From NCBI RefSeq assembly GCF_003050935.1, contig NZ_QAOX01000001.1:124001-188000 (forward strand): 64,000 nt of DNA. The letters are read 5' to 3'. The notes under the pieces were generated by a model. That model was not told the DNA's origin. It worked only from the letters and a program-made list of their open reading frames with translations, and did no database searches. Shown here piece by piece: positions 10,966 through 20,768 of this stretch. A program made the translations under genes and the position numbers. The stretch comes from Luteibacter sp. OK325 (lineage in GTDB: Bacteria > Pseudomonadota > Gammaproteobacteria > Xanthomonadales > Rhodanobacteraceae). How positions within the stretch are numbered: the stretch's first letter is position 1; every line of letters starts with the position of its first letter.

Positions 10966-11904
10966 TCAGCGGTGGCTCTTGACGAAGGCCAGCGGATTCA
11001 CCACCCGATCGTGGTACCAGACCTCGAAATGCACGTGCGAGCCGGTCGAACGGCCGGTGGAACCGGCCTTGGCGATCACATCCCCCACGCGGACGCGCTG
11101 CCCCGGATGGGCGACGAGGGCGCTGTTGTGGGCGTAACGGGTCATGTAACCGTTACCGTGGTCGATTTCGATGACATCCCCATAGCCGCTGCGCTGACCC
11201 GCAAAAGTGACCATGCCTTCAGCCACGGCCGTCACCGGCGTACCTGTGGGTGCGGCGATGTCGATGCCGGTATGGCGTGCGCTATGGCCGCTGAAGGGAT
11301 CCGGGCGACCGCCAAAATACGAAGAAATGTAGCCGTTGACCGGCATGCCGGTGGGCCGCAGGCTCGATTCGATGCTGCGGTCCATCAGCATGTCGCGCAG
11401 GGCTTCGAGCTGGGCCTGCTGGGCGTCGAACTGACCCGACAGCTGGTCGATGCTCTTACCGAGGGACTCAGGCAGCGCGTAGGCGCCGGCATCCGGTCCA
11501 TTGGCGACCTCGAGGCCGCCCTGACCGGGCTCCTCGTCGAAGTTGAACTCGCCGTCGTCCAGCTTGCCGACCTGGGTCAGGCGCTCACCGAGTGCGTTCA
11601 GGCGGACCGACTGGGCCTGGAGCTGGCCAAGCTTGACCGCCAGGGCATCGAGATCGCGCTGGGCATCACGCTTGATCCGGGCTACCTGGGCATTCTGGCC
11701 GCCCACCTGCGCCTGAAGGCCACTGAGGTCGCCAAGTGCACGGTCCTTCGGGCTGGCGACGGCAAGGGCCACCGCGGCGCCGACGCCGGCAATACCGATG
11801 AATCCGGCCAGGGCCATGGCTGTCATCCTGCAGCGCATGCGCCGACAGGTGAGATCCAGCGTTTTCGGCCCTTTCTGGCCACGAGACACGAGTATGATCT
11901 GCAT
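10966..11904 (-). CDS. M23 (LytM/lysostaphin-type) peptidase, membrane-anchored
   Basis: Predicted zinc endopeptidase or LytM-family factor acting on peptidoglycan in the periplasm. The ATG at 11904 gives 312 residues. There is a basic cytoplasmic start, one membrane segment (about residues 28-50, AMALAGFIGIAGVGAAVALA), a heptad-like coiled region, and a C-terminal M23 domain. Zinc ligands are all present: H211 and D215 in HTGID, and H290 and H292 in GSHVHFE, so it should be catalytically competent rather than a degenerate EnvC/NlpD-type activator. An ATG at 11937 would overlap the divergent dciA start and is less likely. The position between dciA and secA, next to the dcw genes, suits a role in cell-wall remodelling. 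The precise bond cleaved is unknown. Confidence 0.85.
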   Translation of the reverse strand: MQIILVSRGQKGPKTLDLTCRRMRCRMTAMALAGFIGIAGVGAAVALAVASPKDRALGDLSGLQAQVGGQNAQVARIKRDAQRDLDALAVKLGQLQAQSVRLNALGERLTQVGKLDDGEFNFDEEPGQGGLEVANGPDAGAYALPESLGKSIDQLSGQFDAQQAQLEALRDMLMDRSIESSLRPTGMPVNGYISSYFGGRPDPFSGHSARHTGIDIAAPTGTPVTAVAEGMVTFAGQRSGYGDVIEIDHGNGYMTRYAHNSALVAHPGQRVRVGDVIAKAGSTGRSTGSHVHFEVWYHDRVVNPLAFVKSHR

Positions 11905-11935
11905 ACGTTCCACATCGAATAGTTGAAGCCGGTCC

Positions 11936-12394
11936 ATGCCACCGCCGTACCAACCGACCCGACGCTCCACCCATGGACTGAAGTCCATCTCGGAGTTCGG
12001 GCCTGTCGCATCGCTGGCCAAACGGGCCCGCGAACTCGACACGTTGGACCGCCAGCTGCGCGCGACGCTGCCTCAACCGTTGCGCGACAACGTCCGCTTT
12101 GCGGACCTGCGTGACGGTCGGCTCGTCTTCCTTGCGCCCTCCTCGGCCTGGGCTTCGCGGGTGCGTCTTTACCAGACGCAGATCCTCGAGGCCGCCCGCG
12201 CCATCGGCGCTAAAGCCAGTTCGGTTGCCGTGAAAGTGGCCCCCCTACCGGTCGAGGAAGTGATTCCCGACCGACATAAACCGCTTTCCGCCTCGGCCGC
12301 CCGCCATCTGCGAGCCGCCGCGGCGTCACTCTCCGACCCCACGTTGCGGGATCTGTTCCTGAAGCTGGCCTCCGAGGCCGAAAACTCAGATTAA
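11936..12394 (+). CDS. dciA: DUF721 family protein, probable replicative helicase loader DciA
   Basis: 152-residue DUF721 protein with the typical compact alpha/beta core (about residues 30-105: LDRQLRATLPQPLRD through FLAPSSAWASRVRL and the QILEAAR helix) and a low-complexity basic/Ala-rich tail. DUF721/DciA is the DnaA- and DnaC-independent loader of DnaB in many bacteria lacking phage-derived DnaC/DnaI. It is transcribed divergently from the M23 peptidase with only 31 bp between the start codons, and converges on lpxC. The family call is firm. The loading function here is inferred from family knowledge. Confidence 0.82.
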   Translation: MPPPYQPTRRSTHGLKSISEFGPVASLAKRARELDTLDRQLRATLPQPLRDNVRFADLRDGRLVFLAPSSAWASRVRLYQTQILEAARAIGAKASSVAVKVAPLPVEEVIPDRHKPLSASAARHLRAAAASLSDPTLRDLFLKLASEAENSD

Positions 12395-12548
12395 TTCTAT
12401 ACTTACGAGCCAAAAGCTAGATCCGTAAGTAGCACCGGATCCACCGGGGCGGCAAACTTTATAGCACGCACTTGCCGTTTCAACACCTAAAATGGACGTA
12501 AAGTTCACGCAGGCGTGACGGAGATCACGGGTGCGGTTACAGGGAAAT

Positions 12549-12625
12549 GTGGGAGCCGCTTCAGCGGCGATGGGCCCTGCCGCGTCTCCGCTCCGTTGGT
12601 TTTTCGCCGCTGAAGCGGCTCCCAC
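12549..12625. repeat. REP/BIME palindrome (CTTCAG variant) between dciA and lpxC
   Basis: A head GTGGGAGCCGCTTCAGCGGC and its inverted copy GCCGCTGAAGCGGCTCCCAC flank a GC-rich centre. It lies in the 336-bp gap between the convergent dciA and lpxC genes; apart from this and the terminator at 12669 I see nothing else in that gap. Confidence 0.85.
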
Positions 12626-12668
12626 ATGAGCAAGAAAGCCCCCGAATCCCAAAGCCCCCAATCCCAAC

Positions 12669-12698
12669 GAAAAAAGGCCGCGATCGCTCGCGGCCTTT
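12669..12698. terminator. Terminator between convergent lpxC and dciA
   Basis: AGGCCGCGA-tcgc-TCGCGGCCT stem with six to seven A on the left (a U-tract for lpxC on the - strand) and TTT on the right. It is best suited to ending the lpxC transcript, about 33 bp beyond its stop. Confidence 0.85.
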
Positions 12699-12730
12699 CT
12701 GCTGTGACGGATGCCCCGAAGGGCCTTGCC

Positions 12731-13642
12731 TCAGACCGCGTGGGCGGGCTGGGCGTAGGAAATCGGCGCCTTGGCCGGATCCTTGAAGCTGACTTCTTCC
12801 CAGGCCGTGACATCGGCCATCAGACTGCGAAGGAGCTTGTTGTTGAGCTCGTGACCCGACTTGTGCGCGGAATACGCGCCGATCAGGCTGTGGCCCAGCA
12901 TGTAGATGTCGCCGATGGCGTCGAGGATCTTATGTTTGACGAACTCGTTGTCGTAACGGAGGCCGTCTTCGTTGAGCACGCGGTAGTCGTCGAGCACCAC
13001 GGCGTTGTCCATGGAGCCGCCGAGCGTCAGGTTGCGCTCGCGGAGCATCTCGATGTCGCGCATGAAACCGAAGGTGCGGGCGCGGCTGACTTCCTTGACG
13101 AACGACGTCGTCGAGAAATCCATCTCGGCCTGCGAATTGCGCTTGTTGAACAGCGGGTGGTCGAACTCGACCGAGAAGCCCACCTTGAAACCGTCGAACG
13201 GCTCGAGCTTGGCCCACTTGTCGCCGTCCTGGACGATGACCGGCTTCTTGATACGGATGAAGCGCTTCGCCGCCTCCTGCTCCTCGATACCAGCGGACTG
13301 GATGAGGAAGACGAAGGGACCGGCGCTGCCGTCCATGATCGGCACTTCCGGCGCGGACAGGTCGACATAGGCGTTGTCGATACCCAGACCGGCCATGGCC
13401 GAGAGCAGGTGCTCGACCGTGGACACGCGAACGTCGCCGTTGATCAGCGTGGTCGAAAGACGCGTATCGCCGACGTTCTCGGGACGCGAATGCAGTTCGA
13501 CAGGCGGATTCAGGTCGGTGCGACGAAACACGATGCCTGTGTTCGGCGCCGCCGGACGAAGCGTCATGTACACCTTGTCGCCGGTATGAAGACCGACGCC
13601 GGTGGCGCGAATGATGTTCTTGAGCGTGCGCTGCTTAATCAT
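12731..13642 (-). CDS. lpxC: UDP-3-O-acyl-N-acetylglucosamine deacetylase LpxC
   Basis: Zinc-dependent deacetylase that makes the first committed step of lipid A synthesis. The 303-residue length is normal. MIKQRTLKN and GVGLHTG form the conserved N terminus. Zinc-site segments are [10 protein letters not shown] (His) and [16 protein letters not shown] (His and Asp). ALD/AFD-type C-terminal degradation signals used by FtsH in enterics are not obvious; the protein ends [10 protein letters not shown]. It is the last gene of the dcw block but has its own promoter at 13707-13735 and its own terminator. Confidence 0.97.
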   Translation of the reverse strand: MIKQRTLKNIIRATGVGLHTGDKVYMTLRPAAPNTGIVFRRTDLNPPVELHSRPENVGDTRLSTTLINGDVRVSTVEHLLSAMAGLGIDNAYVDLSAPEVPIMDGSAGPFVFLIQSAGIEEQEAAKRFIRIKKPVIVQDGDKWAKLEPFDGFKVGFSVEFDHPLFNKRNSQAEMDFSTTSFVKEVSRARTFGFMRDIEMLRERNLTLGGSMDNAVVLDDYRVLNEDGLRYDNEFVKHKILDAIGDIYMLGHSLIGAYSAHKSGHELNNKLLRSLMADVTAWEEVSFKDPAKAPISYAQPAHAV

Positions 13643-13706
13643 ATTGGGTCAAACCTTAGCCGGCAGCAGCCATAAGTGGCGAATAGGCTAACACAGTCTT
13701 AACCTC

Positions 13707-13735
13707 GTAATAAACGAACTCGCCAGTACAGTCAA
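13707..13735 (-). promoter_or_regulatory. Sigma-70 promoter of lpxC
   Basis: On the - strand TTGACT (13730-13735), 17 bp, TATTAC (13707-13712). The expected start at about 13700 gives a leader of about 58 nt before the lpxC ATG. The region 13690-13845 is clearly more AT-rich than its surroundings. Confidence 0.7.
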
Positions 13736-13853
13736 GCAACGCTTTACTGTCCCTTCAGCATTAAGCGCGAGCTATTCTCATTCAATCTGCGACAGAAACC
13801 CAGATCATTCAAGAACTTGAGAATATTCGTAATTCTGTCCCGGCGACACGGCA

Positions 13854-13913
13854 ACGCTCCGCCGCCCGGACGGGACCGGCGGCGGAGCGTCGGGTGACCC
13901 GGCATCGTGCCGG
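13854..13913. other. Tandem GC-rich hairpins downstream of ftsZ
   Basis: A perfect 13-bp stem (ACGCTCCGCCGCC / GGCGGCGGAGCGT, 13854-13890) is followed by a 6-bp stem CCGGCA-tcg-TGCCGG (13899-13913). They lie 50-110 bp beyond the ftsZ stop. No T-tract follows on the - strand, so they are more likely RNA-protecting or pausing structures than a classical intrinsic terminator. The rest of the 320-bp ftsZ-lpxC gap holds the lpxC promoter. Confidence 0.5.
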
Positions 13914-13962
13914 ATCAGCCTCACGTTGTCCTTAACGTGCCTCTATTGATGTGACGCGGCAA

Positions 13963-15147
13963 TCAATCGGCCTGGCGGCGCAGGAATGCCGGGATGTCCA
14001 GGTAATCGATCGTCGGCTCGGCGCCCTTCGCCGGTGCCGGCTCCGAGCGCGTCGATGAAACCACGTCGGGCTGAGCGTAATCGACCACTTCATTGCCGGT
14101 ACCCGTGCGCAGCACGACCGGACGCGGGCGCTGGCGCATTTCGACCTGCTGCTGCACCGGCTGACGCACCGGCTGCTTCGATGCCACGCCCGCACGGTTC
14201 AGCCCCGTAGCGACCACGGTCACGCGGACGTCGTCCTGCATGTCCGGATCGAGCGAGGTACCGATGACCACGGTCGCGTCTTCCGAAGCGAAGTCGTGGA
14301 TCACCCGGCCGATCTCGTCGAACTCGCGCATGGTCAGGTTCGGACCGGCGGTGACGTTGACCAGGATGCCGCAGGCGCCGTTGAGGTTCACGTCCTCGAG
14401 CAGCGGGTTGTTGATCGCGGCCTCGGCGGCAGCCTGCGCGCGGTCGTCGCCGCGGGCCGTACCCGAGCCCATCATCGCCATGCCCATCTCGCTCATCACG
14501 GTACGGACGTCGGCAAAGTCGACGTTGATCAGGCCCGGGGCCGTGATCAGGTCGGCAATACCCTGCACCGCGCCCTGCAGCACGTCATTGGCCGCCTTGA
14601 ACGCATTGAGCAGGGTCACTTCGCGACCGAGTACCGAGAGCAGTTTTTCGTTCGGCACGGTGATCAGCGAATCGACGTGCTGCGACAGGTCCTCAATACC
14701 CTTGAGGGCGACCTGCATGCGGCGACGGCCTTCGAACGGGAACGGCTTGGTGACGACCGCGACCGTGAGGATGCCCTTTTCCTTGGCGAGCTGGGCGACG
14801 ACCGGTGCCGCGCCGGTACCCGTGCCACCACCCATGCCGGCGGTAATGAAGACCATGTCCGCGCCTTCGAGCATTTCCTCGATGCGCTCACGGTCTTCAA
14901 GCGCGGCCTGACGGCCCACTTCCGGATTGGCACCCGCACCCAGGCCCTTGGTGACATTGCCACCGAGCTGGAGATGGGTGCGCGAGTTGCAGCTCTTCAT
15001 GGCCTGCGCGTCGGTGTTGGCGACGACGAACTCGACGCCTTCGATATTGGAGTTGACCATGTGGGCCACGGCGTTACCGCCACCACCACCCACGCCGATG
15101 ACCTTGATGACCGCGTTCGGCGCCAGCTTTTCGATGAGTTCAAACAT
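13963..15147 (-). CDS. ftsZ: Cell division protein FtsZ
   Basis: Tubulin-like GTPase that polymerises into the Z ring. The nucleotide-binding glycine loops [12 protein letters not shown] and the tubulin signature [11 protein letters not shown] are intact, and the T7 synergy region reads [11 protein letters not shown] Pro/Gln/Arg-rich linker (about residues 315-375) leads to the C-terminal tail [12 protein letters not shown], the peptide bound by FtsA and ZipA. The 394-residue length is typical. A strong GGAGG precedes the start, and a 132-bp gap separates it from ftsA, which could hold an extra promoter. Confidence 0.98.
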   Translation of the reverse strand: MFELIEKLAPNAVIKVIGVGGGGGNAVAHMVNSNIEGVEFVVANTDAQAMKSCNSRTHLQLGGNVTKGLGAGANPEVGRQAALEDRERIEEMLEGADMVFITAGMGGGTGTGAAPVVAQLAKEKGILTVAVVTKPFPFEGRRRMQVALKGIEDLSQHVDSLITVPNEKLLSVLGREVTLLNAFKAANDVLQGAVQGIADLITAPGLINVDFADVRTVMSEMGMAMMGSGTARGDDRAQAAAEAAINNPLLEDVNLNGACGILVNVTAGPNLTMREFDEIGRVIHDFASEDATVVIGTSLDPDMQDDVRVTVVATGLNRAGVASKQPVRQPVQQQVEMRQRPRPVVLRTGTGNEVVDYAQPDVVSSTRSEPAPAKGAEPTIDYLDIPAFLRRQAD

Positions 15148-15279
15148 TTCCCGTCCTCCGCAGAACTTTTAGTTTTTATGGTTTATGTCCCAAGTCCGAC
15201 TCCTGTCGGCCATGGGTTGCGGGCCATCCTCTTGCCCCGGCACCCCCCTTCCATCGGGCACCGACATTCCGGGTACTGC

Positions 15280-16515
15280 CTAGAAATTCTTGGTGAACCA
15301 GCTTCGGAACTTTTCGACCACACTGCCGACGTTGCCGACGGCGGAACTCGTGTTACGCGAAGCGCCGCTCGACCGCGAGCCGTGCAGAAGCAGGCCCACG
15401 CCGGTCGAATGCAGCTCGCTGGATACGACATCGCCCAGGCCCGACACGTGCTGGGGCACGCCGATGCGGACCATCTTGTGGAAGATCTCTTCCGCCAGCT
15501 CGAGTGCGCCTTCCATGCGCGATGCGCCGCCGGTCAGGACGATGCCGGCGGCGACGAGGCTCTCGTAACCGGAGCGGCGCAGTTCGTCCTGCACCATCTC
15601 GAAGATTTCCTCGTAACGGGCCTGCACCGACTGCGCGAGCGCCTGGCGCGCGAGACGGCGCGGCGGCCGATCGCCGACGCTCGGTACCTGGATCGTTTCT
15701 TCCGCATGCGCAAGCTGGGCGAGCGCGCACGCGTATTTGATCTTGATCTCTTCCGCGTGAGCGGTCGGGGTGTGCACGCCGTAGGCGATGTCGTTGGTGA
15801 CCTGGTCGCCGCCGACTGGCAGCGACTTGGTGTAACGGATCGAGCCCTGCGTATAGATGGCGATATCGGTGGTGCCCGCGCCGATGTCGACAAGGCAGAC
15901 GCCGAGCTCGAGCTCGTCTTCGGTCAGCACCGCCTTCGCGCTGGCGACAGCAGCAGGTACCAGTTCGTCGACCGAGAGACCGCAGCGCTGGATGCACTTG
16001 GATATGTTCTGCACCGCGCTGGCCGCACCGGTGACCAGATGCACGCTGGCTTCCAGGCGTACGCCACTCATGCCGACCGGATGGCGAATGCCGTCCTGGC
16101 CGTCGATGCGGTACTCCTGCGATTCCTTGTAGAGCACCTTGCGATCGGCCGGGATGGCTACCGCGCTGGCGGCTTCGAGTACCTGCTCGAGGTCGGCTGC
16201 CGTCACCTCGCGGTCGCGGATGGCCGCGGTACCGTGCGAGTTGCGCGTCTCCAGGTGGCTACCCGAAATGGAGGCGTAGACCGAGCGGATATCGCAGCCG
16301 GCCATCAGCTCGGCCTCTTCGACGGCACGCTGGATGGAATGGACCGTCGATTCGATGTCGACCACCGAGCCACGCTTCATGCCGCGCGACACATGGGTGC
16401 CGATACCGATCACTTCGATCGGTTCGCCCGGCTCGTATTCGCCGACGATCGCGACGACCTTCGAGGTTCCGATATCGAGGCCGACGACGAGCTGTTTGTC
16501 GTTCTTGTTTCTCAT
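15280..16515 (-). CDS. ftsA: Cell division protein FtsA
   Basis: Actin-like ATPase that tethers FtsZ to the membrane and recruits later division proteins. It begins NDKQLVVGLDIGTSKVVAIV (phosphate 1 motif). Phosphate 2 is CLVDIGAGTTDIAIY and the adenosine motif is GIVLTGGASRMEG. The last residues VVEKFRSWFTKNF form the amphipathic membrane-targeting helix. At 411 residues it is of normal length. The start is 8 bp after the ftsQ stop. Confidence 0.98.
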   Translation of the reverse strand: MRNKNDKQLVVGLDIGTSKVVAIVGEYEPGEPIEVIGIGTHVSRGMKRGSVVDIESTVHSIQRAVEEAELMAGCDIRSVYASISGSHLETRNSHGTAAIRDREVTAADLEQVLEAASAVAIPADRKVLYKESQEYRIDGQDGIRHPVGMSGVRLEASVHLVTGAASAVQNISKCIQRCGLSVDELVPAAVASAKAVLTEDELELGVCLVDIGAGTTDIAIYTQGSIRYTKSLPVGGDQVTNDIAYGVHTPTAHAEEIKIKYACALAQLAHAEETIQVPSVGDRPPRRLARQALAQSVQARYEEIFEMVQDELRRSGYESLVAAGIVLTGGASRMEGALELAEEIFHKMVRIGVPQHVSGLGDVVSSELHSTGVGLLLHGSRSSGASRNTSSAVGNVGSVVEKFRSWFTKNF

Positions 16516-16523
16516 GGTTTAGC

Positions 16524-17264
16524 TCAGCTTCCGACCTTGGGTGTGGCCGTGGTTTCCGATTCCGGCCACCGGATGGCGAATCCGTTGGTGTAACGAAGGT
16601 CGGCATAGGCGAAACCGCCACGCCGACCGGCGACAAGTTGCGGGTAGACATCGAGGAAACGGGCGAGGCGACGGTCGGCCTGATCGCGGTCGCCGATGAC
16701 GATCTCGGCACCGCTTTCGGTCGTGACGCTCCAGCTACCACGTTCGCTCAGGCTCACGCCGACGATGGCGAGCTGCGCCCTGCCCTCGAAGGCTTTCTGC
16801 GCCTGCGCGTAGAAGCTCACGACTTCGGCCAGCCGCGAATCCGGTCCGCGCAACCGTGGCAGGTCGCCCATCTGGTCGGCGCCGGGGGCATCGAAGACGA
16901 GGCCCTGGCGGCTGATCAGGCGGTCTTCGTTCCAGCGCGCGAACGGCTGGCGCTCGTAGATACGCACCAGCAGTGTGTCGGGCCAGCGCTTGCGCACTTC
17001 CACCGACTCCACCCACGGCAGCGAACCGATCGCGTGGCGCACGTCTTCCAGGTCGGTCGCGAAGAAACCCTTGCCAAGCCGAGGCAGCACGGCGCTGCGG
17101 ATCTGTTCGGCACTGACGTGCGCGAACTCCGCCTCGACCTTGATGTTCGTCACCGGCCAGCGGCCAGCGGCGAACCAGCCCTGCATCACGCCGACCACGG
17201 GAAGTACCACCAACGTAATGGCGATACCCCAGGCGACGATCCGCGTGGCGGCGGCTCCTTTCAT
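16524..17264 (-). CDS. ftsQ: Cell division protein FtsQ
   Basis: Bitopic divisome protein that bridges early and late components through FtsB/FtsL. The ATG at 17264 overlaps the ddl stop by 4 bp and gives 246 residues; the longer frame up to 17312 would run inside ddl. A short cytoplasmic start is followed by one membrane segment ([19 protein letters not shown]), a POTRA domain beginning [16 protein letters not shown], and the FtsQ/DivIB beta domain, which includes [17 protein letters not shown] and [12 protein letters not shown]. Confidence 0.95.
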   Translation of the reverse strand: MKGAAATRIVAWGIAITLVVLPVVGVMQGWFAAGRWPVTNIKVEAEFAHVSAEQIRSAVLPRLGKGFFATDLEDVRHAIGSLPWVESVEVRKRWPDTLLVRIYERQPFARWNEDRLISRQGLVFDAPGADQMGDLPRLRGPDSRLAEVVSFYAQAQKAFEGRAQLAIVGVSLSERGSWSVTTESGAEIVIGDRDQADRRLARFLDVYPQLVAGRRGGFAYADLRYTNGFAIRWPESETTATPKVGS

Positions 17265-18235
17265 GCCTTCGCGCCCTCCCGTTCCACGGAGGTTTCCAGG
17301 ACGCGCCAGCACAGGGCCGGGTAATCAAGGCCCTCCACGGCAGCGGCTTTCGGCACGAGCGAGTGCGAGGTCATGCCCGGTGCGGTATTCACTTCGAGCA
17401 GCCAGTTCTTGCCATGGCGATCGCGCATCACGTCGACGCGACCCCAACCGAAGCAGTCGAGCGCGTCGAAGGCGGTCAGCGCCAGGGCGCGCATCTCGTC
17501 TTCGGCGGCCGCGGTCAGGCCGGGCACGATGTACTGCGTGTCTTCAGCAATGTATTTGGCGTTGTAGTCGTAGTACTCACCCTTCGGCACGATCTTGATC
17601 GTGGGCAGCACTTCGCGGCCGAGGATGCCGACGGTGAACTCGCCACCCTCGTCGCCATCGCCTTCGATCAACGTCTCCATCAGCATGTCGCCGGGGTACT
17701 TGCGCGCGAGCTCCACCGCGGCATCGAGACCGGCTTCGTCGAACACGCGCGTCACGCCGACACTGGAACCTTCCCATGCCGGCTTCACGATCAGCGGGAA
17801 GCCGACCTCGCGTGCCGCGGCGTGAACGTCGGCACCACGTGGAAGCGCGCGGAACTTCGGGGTCGGCAGGCCGAGTGCGATCCAGACCTGCTTTGCGCGG
17901 ACCTTGTCCAGTGACAATGCCGAGCCGAGCACGCCGGAGCCCGTGTATGGCACGCCGAGCGCCTGCAGCGCACCCTGAAGCTCACCGTTCTCGCCACCGG
18001 CGCCGTGAAGAATATTGAACACGCGCGCGAAATGCCCGGCACGTACCGCGTCGAGCAGGGCCGGGATGCCGTCGATGGCATGCGCATCCACGCCGCGCGA
18101 GCGCAGCGCCTCGAGCACGCCGCGACCGGAGTCGAGCGAGACTTCGCGTTCGGCCGAATTGCCACCCATCACCACCGCCACGCGGCCGAAGTCGGCGGCG
18201 TCGGTGACCAGGCGGGGAAAGCGTGTGTCATCCAT
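17261..18235 (-). CDS. ddl: D-alanine--D-alanine ligase
   Basis: ATP-grasp ligase that makes D-Ala-D-Ala for MurF. The 324 residues include [19 protein letters not shown] at the N terminus, [20 protein letters not shown], the ATP-grasp segment [16 protein letters not shown], and FGWGRVDVM with [11 protein letters not shown], which carry the metal ligands. The ATG overlaps the murC TAA by one base, and the stop overlaps the ftsQ start. It corresponds to ddlB of the enteric dcw cluster. Confidence 0.97.
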   Translation of the reverse strand: MDDTRFPRLVTDAADFGRVAVVMGGNSAEREVSLDSGRGVLEALRSRGVDAHAIDGIPALLDAVRAGHFARVFNILHGAGGENGELQGALQALGVPYTGSGVLGSALSLDKVRAKQVWIALGLPTPKFRALPRGADVHAAAREVGFPLIVKPAWEGSSVGVTRVFDEAGLDAAVELARKYPGDMLMETLIEGDGDEGGEFTVGILGREVLPTIKIVPKGEYYDYNAKYIAEDTQYIVPGLTAAAEDEMRALALTAFDALDCFGWGRVDVMRDRHGKNWLLEVNTAPGMTSHSLVPKAAAVEGLDYPALCWRVLETSVEREGAKA

Positions 18236-19674
18236 TACTTGTTCGTCCTCAGGTGGCCGGCATTACCCAGCTCGACGGCCGCCGCGCCGATGTCACCGGC
18301 GCCCAGCAGCATGATCAGGTCGTTGTCGCGCACCAGCGCGGACAGCGTGTCGCGCAGGTCGCGCGGGTGGTCGACAAGCACCGGGTCGGTCTTGCCGCGT
18401 GCACGGATGGCACGCGCAAGGGCCTTGCCGTCGGCACCGGCGATCGGCGACTCGCCCGCCGGATAGACCTCGGTGAGCACCAGCACATCCACTTCGGCAA
18501 GCACGTTGGCGAAGTCGTCGAGCAGGTCGCGCGTGCGGCTGTAGCGATGCGGCTGGAACGCGACGACCAGGCGACGGTCCGGCCAGCCGCCACGTGCGGC
18601 GGCGAACACGGCCGCGAGCTCGCGCGGGTGGTGGCCATAGTCGTCGATCAGGAGTGCCTTGCCGGTATCGAGCGTGACTTCACCACGACGATGGAAGCGA
18701 CGGCCGACGCCTTCGAAGCGGGCCAGCGCGCGGGCGATCGCTTCGGCCTCGACACCAAGCTGCCAGCCCACCGCCGCGGCCGCGAGTGCGTTCTGCACGT
18801 TATGCCGGCCCGGCAGGTTGAGCGTGACCGGCAGCGTGCCGGCCATGCCGGGCAGGTGCAGGTCGAAGTGCATCTCGAAGCCGATCTGGTGCACGTTCGT
18901 CGCCGTGACATCGGCGCCGGGCTTGTCGATTGCGTAGGTCAGCATGCGGCGCGAGGTGTCCTGCGCGAGCAAGGCTGTTTCCTCGTCGTCGATACACAGC
19001 ACGGCCATGCCGTAGAACGGCAGGCGATGCAGGAAATCGCGGAAGGCTTTCTTCACCTGGGCGAAGTCGCCGTTGTAGTTCTCGAGGTGGTCGGCGTCGA
19101 TGTTGGTCACGACCGCCATCACCGGCGACAGCATCAGGAACGAGCCGTCCGACTCATCGGCCTCGGCGACGAGGTACTGGCCCGTACCCAGGCGCGCGTT
19201 GGCACCGGCGGCGTTGAGCTGGCCACCGATGACGAAGGTCGGGTCGTAGTCCGCCTCGGCGAGCACGCTGGCTACCAGGCTGGTCGTGGTCGTCTTGCCG
19301 TGCGTCCCCGCGATGGCGATACCACGACGGAAACGCATCAGTTCGCCAAGCATTTCCGCACGCGGCACCATCGGCACGCGGGCGGCCTGGGCGGCGACGA
19401 TTTCAGGGTTGTCCTGGCGGATCGCGCTCGAGGTGACGATCACATCGGCGCCATCGATGTTGGCGGCGTTATGGCCGATGTGTACTTCGACGCCCAGCCT
19501 GGCCAGGCGCTCGGTGGTCTGCGACGGCGCGCGGTCGGAGCCCGACACGCTGTAGCCGAGGTTCTTCAGCACCTCGGCGATGCCGCTCATGCCGACGCCG
19601 CCCACGCCGATGAAATGGACACGGCGGAACGAAGTCATGAAATCGTCGTGGGCACGCAAACGACCGGGCGTCAT
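18235..19674 (-). CDS. murC: UDP-N-acetylmuramate--L-alanine ligase MurC
   Basis: First Mur ligase: adds L-Ala to UDP-MurNAc in the cytoplasm, using ATP. The Rossmann-like UDP-binding start is [18 protein letters not shown], the ATP P-loop is [16 protein letters not shown], and [14 protein letters not shown] is the central-domain motif. The 479-residue length is usual. The ATG at 19674 overlaps the murG stop by 4 bp; a second in-frame ATG 12 codons later, closer to the conserved region, is possible. Confidence 0.97.
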   Translation of the reverse strand: MTPGRLRAHDDFMTSFRRVHFIGVGGVGMSGIAEVLKNLGYSVSGSDRAPSQTTERLARLGVEVHIGHNAANIDGADVIVTSSAIRQDNPEIVAAQAARVPMVPRAEMLGELMRFRRGIAIAGTHGKTTTTSLVASVLAEADYDPTFVIGGQLNAAGANARLGTGQYLVAEADESDGSFLMLSPVMAVVTNIDADHLENYNGDFAQVKKAFRDFLHRLPFYGMAVLCIDDEETALLAQDTSRRMLTYAIDKPGADVTATNVHQIGFEMHFDLHLPGMAGTLPVTLNLPGRHNVQNALAAAAVGWQLGVEAEAIARALARFEGVGRRFHRRGEVTLDTGKALLIDDYGHHPRELAAVFAAARGGWPDRRLVVAFQPHRYSRTRDLLDDFANVLAEVDVLVLTEVYPAGESPIAGADGKALARAIRARGKTDPVLVDHPRDLRDTLSALVRDNDLIMLLGAGDIGAAAVELGNAGHLRTNK

Positions 19675-20768
19675 GCGGAAACCTCCATGCAGTGACGTGC
19701 AATCGTTGCTGCTGCGTCGGGCTTGGCCAGCGTACGGGACGCATTGGCCGCGGAAAGGATGTGTTCCCTGTCCCGCAACATGCGGGACAGGATGAGTGCA
19801 ATTTTTTCGTGTCCGTCGGACGAGGCGGCCATGGCATCGGCCAGCAGCAGGGCGCCGCCGACATCGACCATGGCGCGCGCGTTCACCGCCTGGTGATCGT
19901 CGACAGCGTGCGGGAAGGGTACGAGCAAGGCTTCAAGGCCGGCCGCACACAGCTCGGCCACCGTCAACGCGCCAGCGCGGCAGACCGCGACATCAGCCCA
20001 TTCGTAGGCGCCGGCCATGTCCTCGATGAAGGGCACGACGTTGGCGTTGGTGATGCCGGCGGAAGCGTAGGCCGCACGCGCTTCCTCGAGGCCGCGCTCG
20101 CCGGTCTGGTGCACGACTTCCGGTTCGACGGCGGCGAAGTCCGGGCTGCTGCGCATGAAAGCAAGTGCCTTCGGCAGCGCGAGGTTGAGCGTGCGCGCAC
20201 CGAGACTCCCACCGAGCACCAGCAAGCGTGGACGGCCATCGCGGCCAGCCATGCGCTGGTCGGGCGTCGGCAGCGCGGCGATCCGCGCACGCACCGGATT
20301 ACCCACCCACTCGCCATTGGGCAACACGTTGGGGAAGCCCGTGAGCACCTTCTTCGCGAAGCCGGCGAGCTTGCGGTTGGTGAAGCCGGCGACGGCGTTC
20401 TGCTCATGCACCACCAGCGGAATGCCGGCCAGGCGAGCGGCGACGCCGGCGGGACCGGCGACGTATCCACCCATGGAGAGCACGCAACGCGGGCGCAACT
20501 TGCGCAGCAACTTCAGCGAGGCGAACAGGGCGCGGGCAAGCATCAGCGGTGCCACCAGGCGTGTGGCGATGCCTTTGCCGCGAAGGCCACCGACGGCGAC
20601 GGTGTGCAGGTCGAGACCGTGTGCCGGCACCACCCGCGTCTCCATGCCGCCCTCGGCACCGAGCCACGCAACCGGCACGCCGCGCGAGCGCAGCTCGTCG
20701 GCGACGGCGAGCCCCGGGAAAATGTGTCCGCCGGTTCCGCCGGCCATGATCAGCACGGGAGCGCTCAT
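19671..20768 (-). CDS. murG: UDP-GlcNAc:undecaprenyl-PP-MurNAc-pentapeptide GlcNAc transferase MurG
   Basis: Makes lipid II from lipid I at the inner face of the membrane. The ATG at 20768 is set by its 4-bp overlap with ftsW and by the conserved N terminus VLIMAGGTGGHIFPGLAVAD; the open frame extends much further but runs through ftsW. The result is 365 residues. Other GT28 motifs are MGGYVAGPAGVAA, LGGSLGARTLN and AICRAGALTVAEL-like (AVCRAGALTVAEL), the UDP-GlcNAc-binding site. Confidence 0.97.
   Translation of the reverse strand: MSAPVLIMAGGTGGHIFPGLAVADELRSRGVPVAWLGAEGGMETRVVPAHGLDLHTVAVGGLRGKGIATRLVAPLMLARALFASLKLLRKLRPRCVLSMGGYVAGPAGVAARLAGIPLVVHEQNAVAGFTNRKLAGFAKKVLTGFPNVLPNGEWVGNPVRARIAALPTPDQRMAGRDGRPRLLVLGGSLGARTLNLALPKALAFMRSSPDFAAVEPEVVHQTGERGLEEARAAYASAGITNANVVPFIEDMAGAYEWADVAVCRAGALTVAELCAAGLEALLVPFPHAVDDHQAVNARAMVDVGGALLLADAMAASSDGHEKIALILSRMLRDREHILSAANASRTLAKPDAAATIARHCMEVSA

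Noticed and set aside
13854-13913. Strong hairpins as an ftsZ intrinsic terminator
   Set aside because: The 13-bp stem is excellent but no T-tract follows in the ftsZ direction, so I listed it only as a structural element.
14296-16593. Very long open frame (765 codons) on the + strand over ftsZ and ftsA
   Set aside because: It is antisense to two certain genes and mirrors their GC-rich third positions. Similar long shadows occur over lptD (628-2202), secA (8936-11137), GH31 (44859-46568) and the EAL gene (49638-52067).
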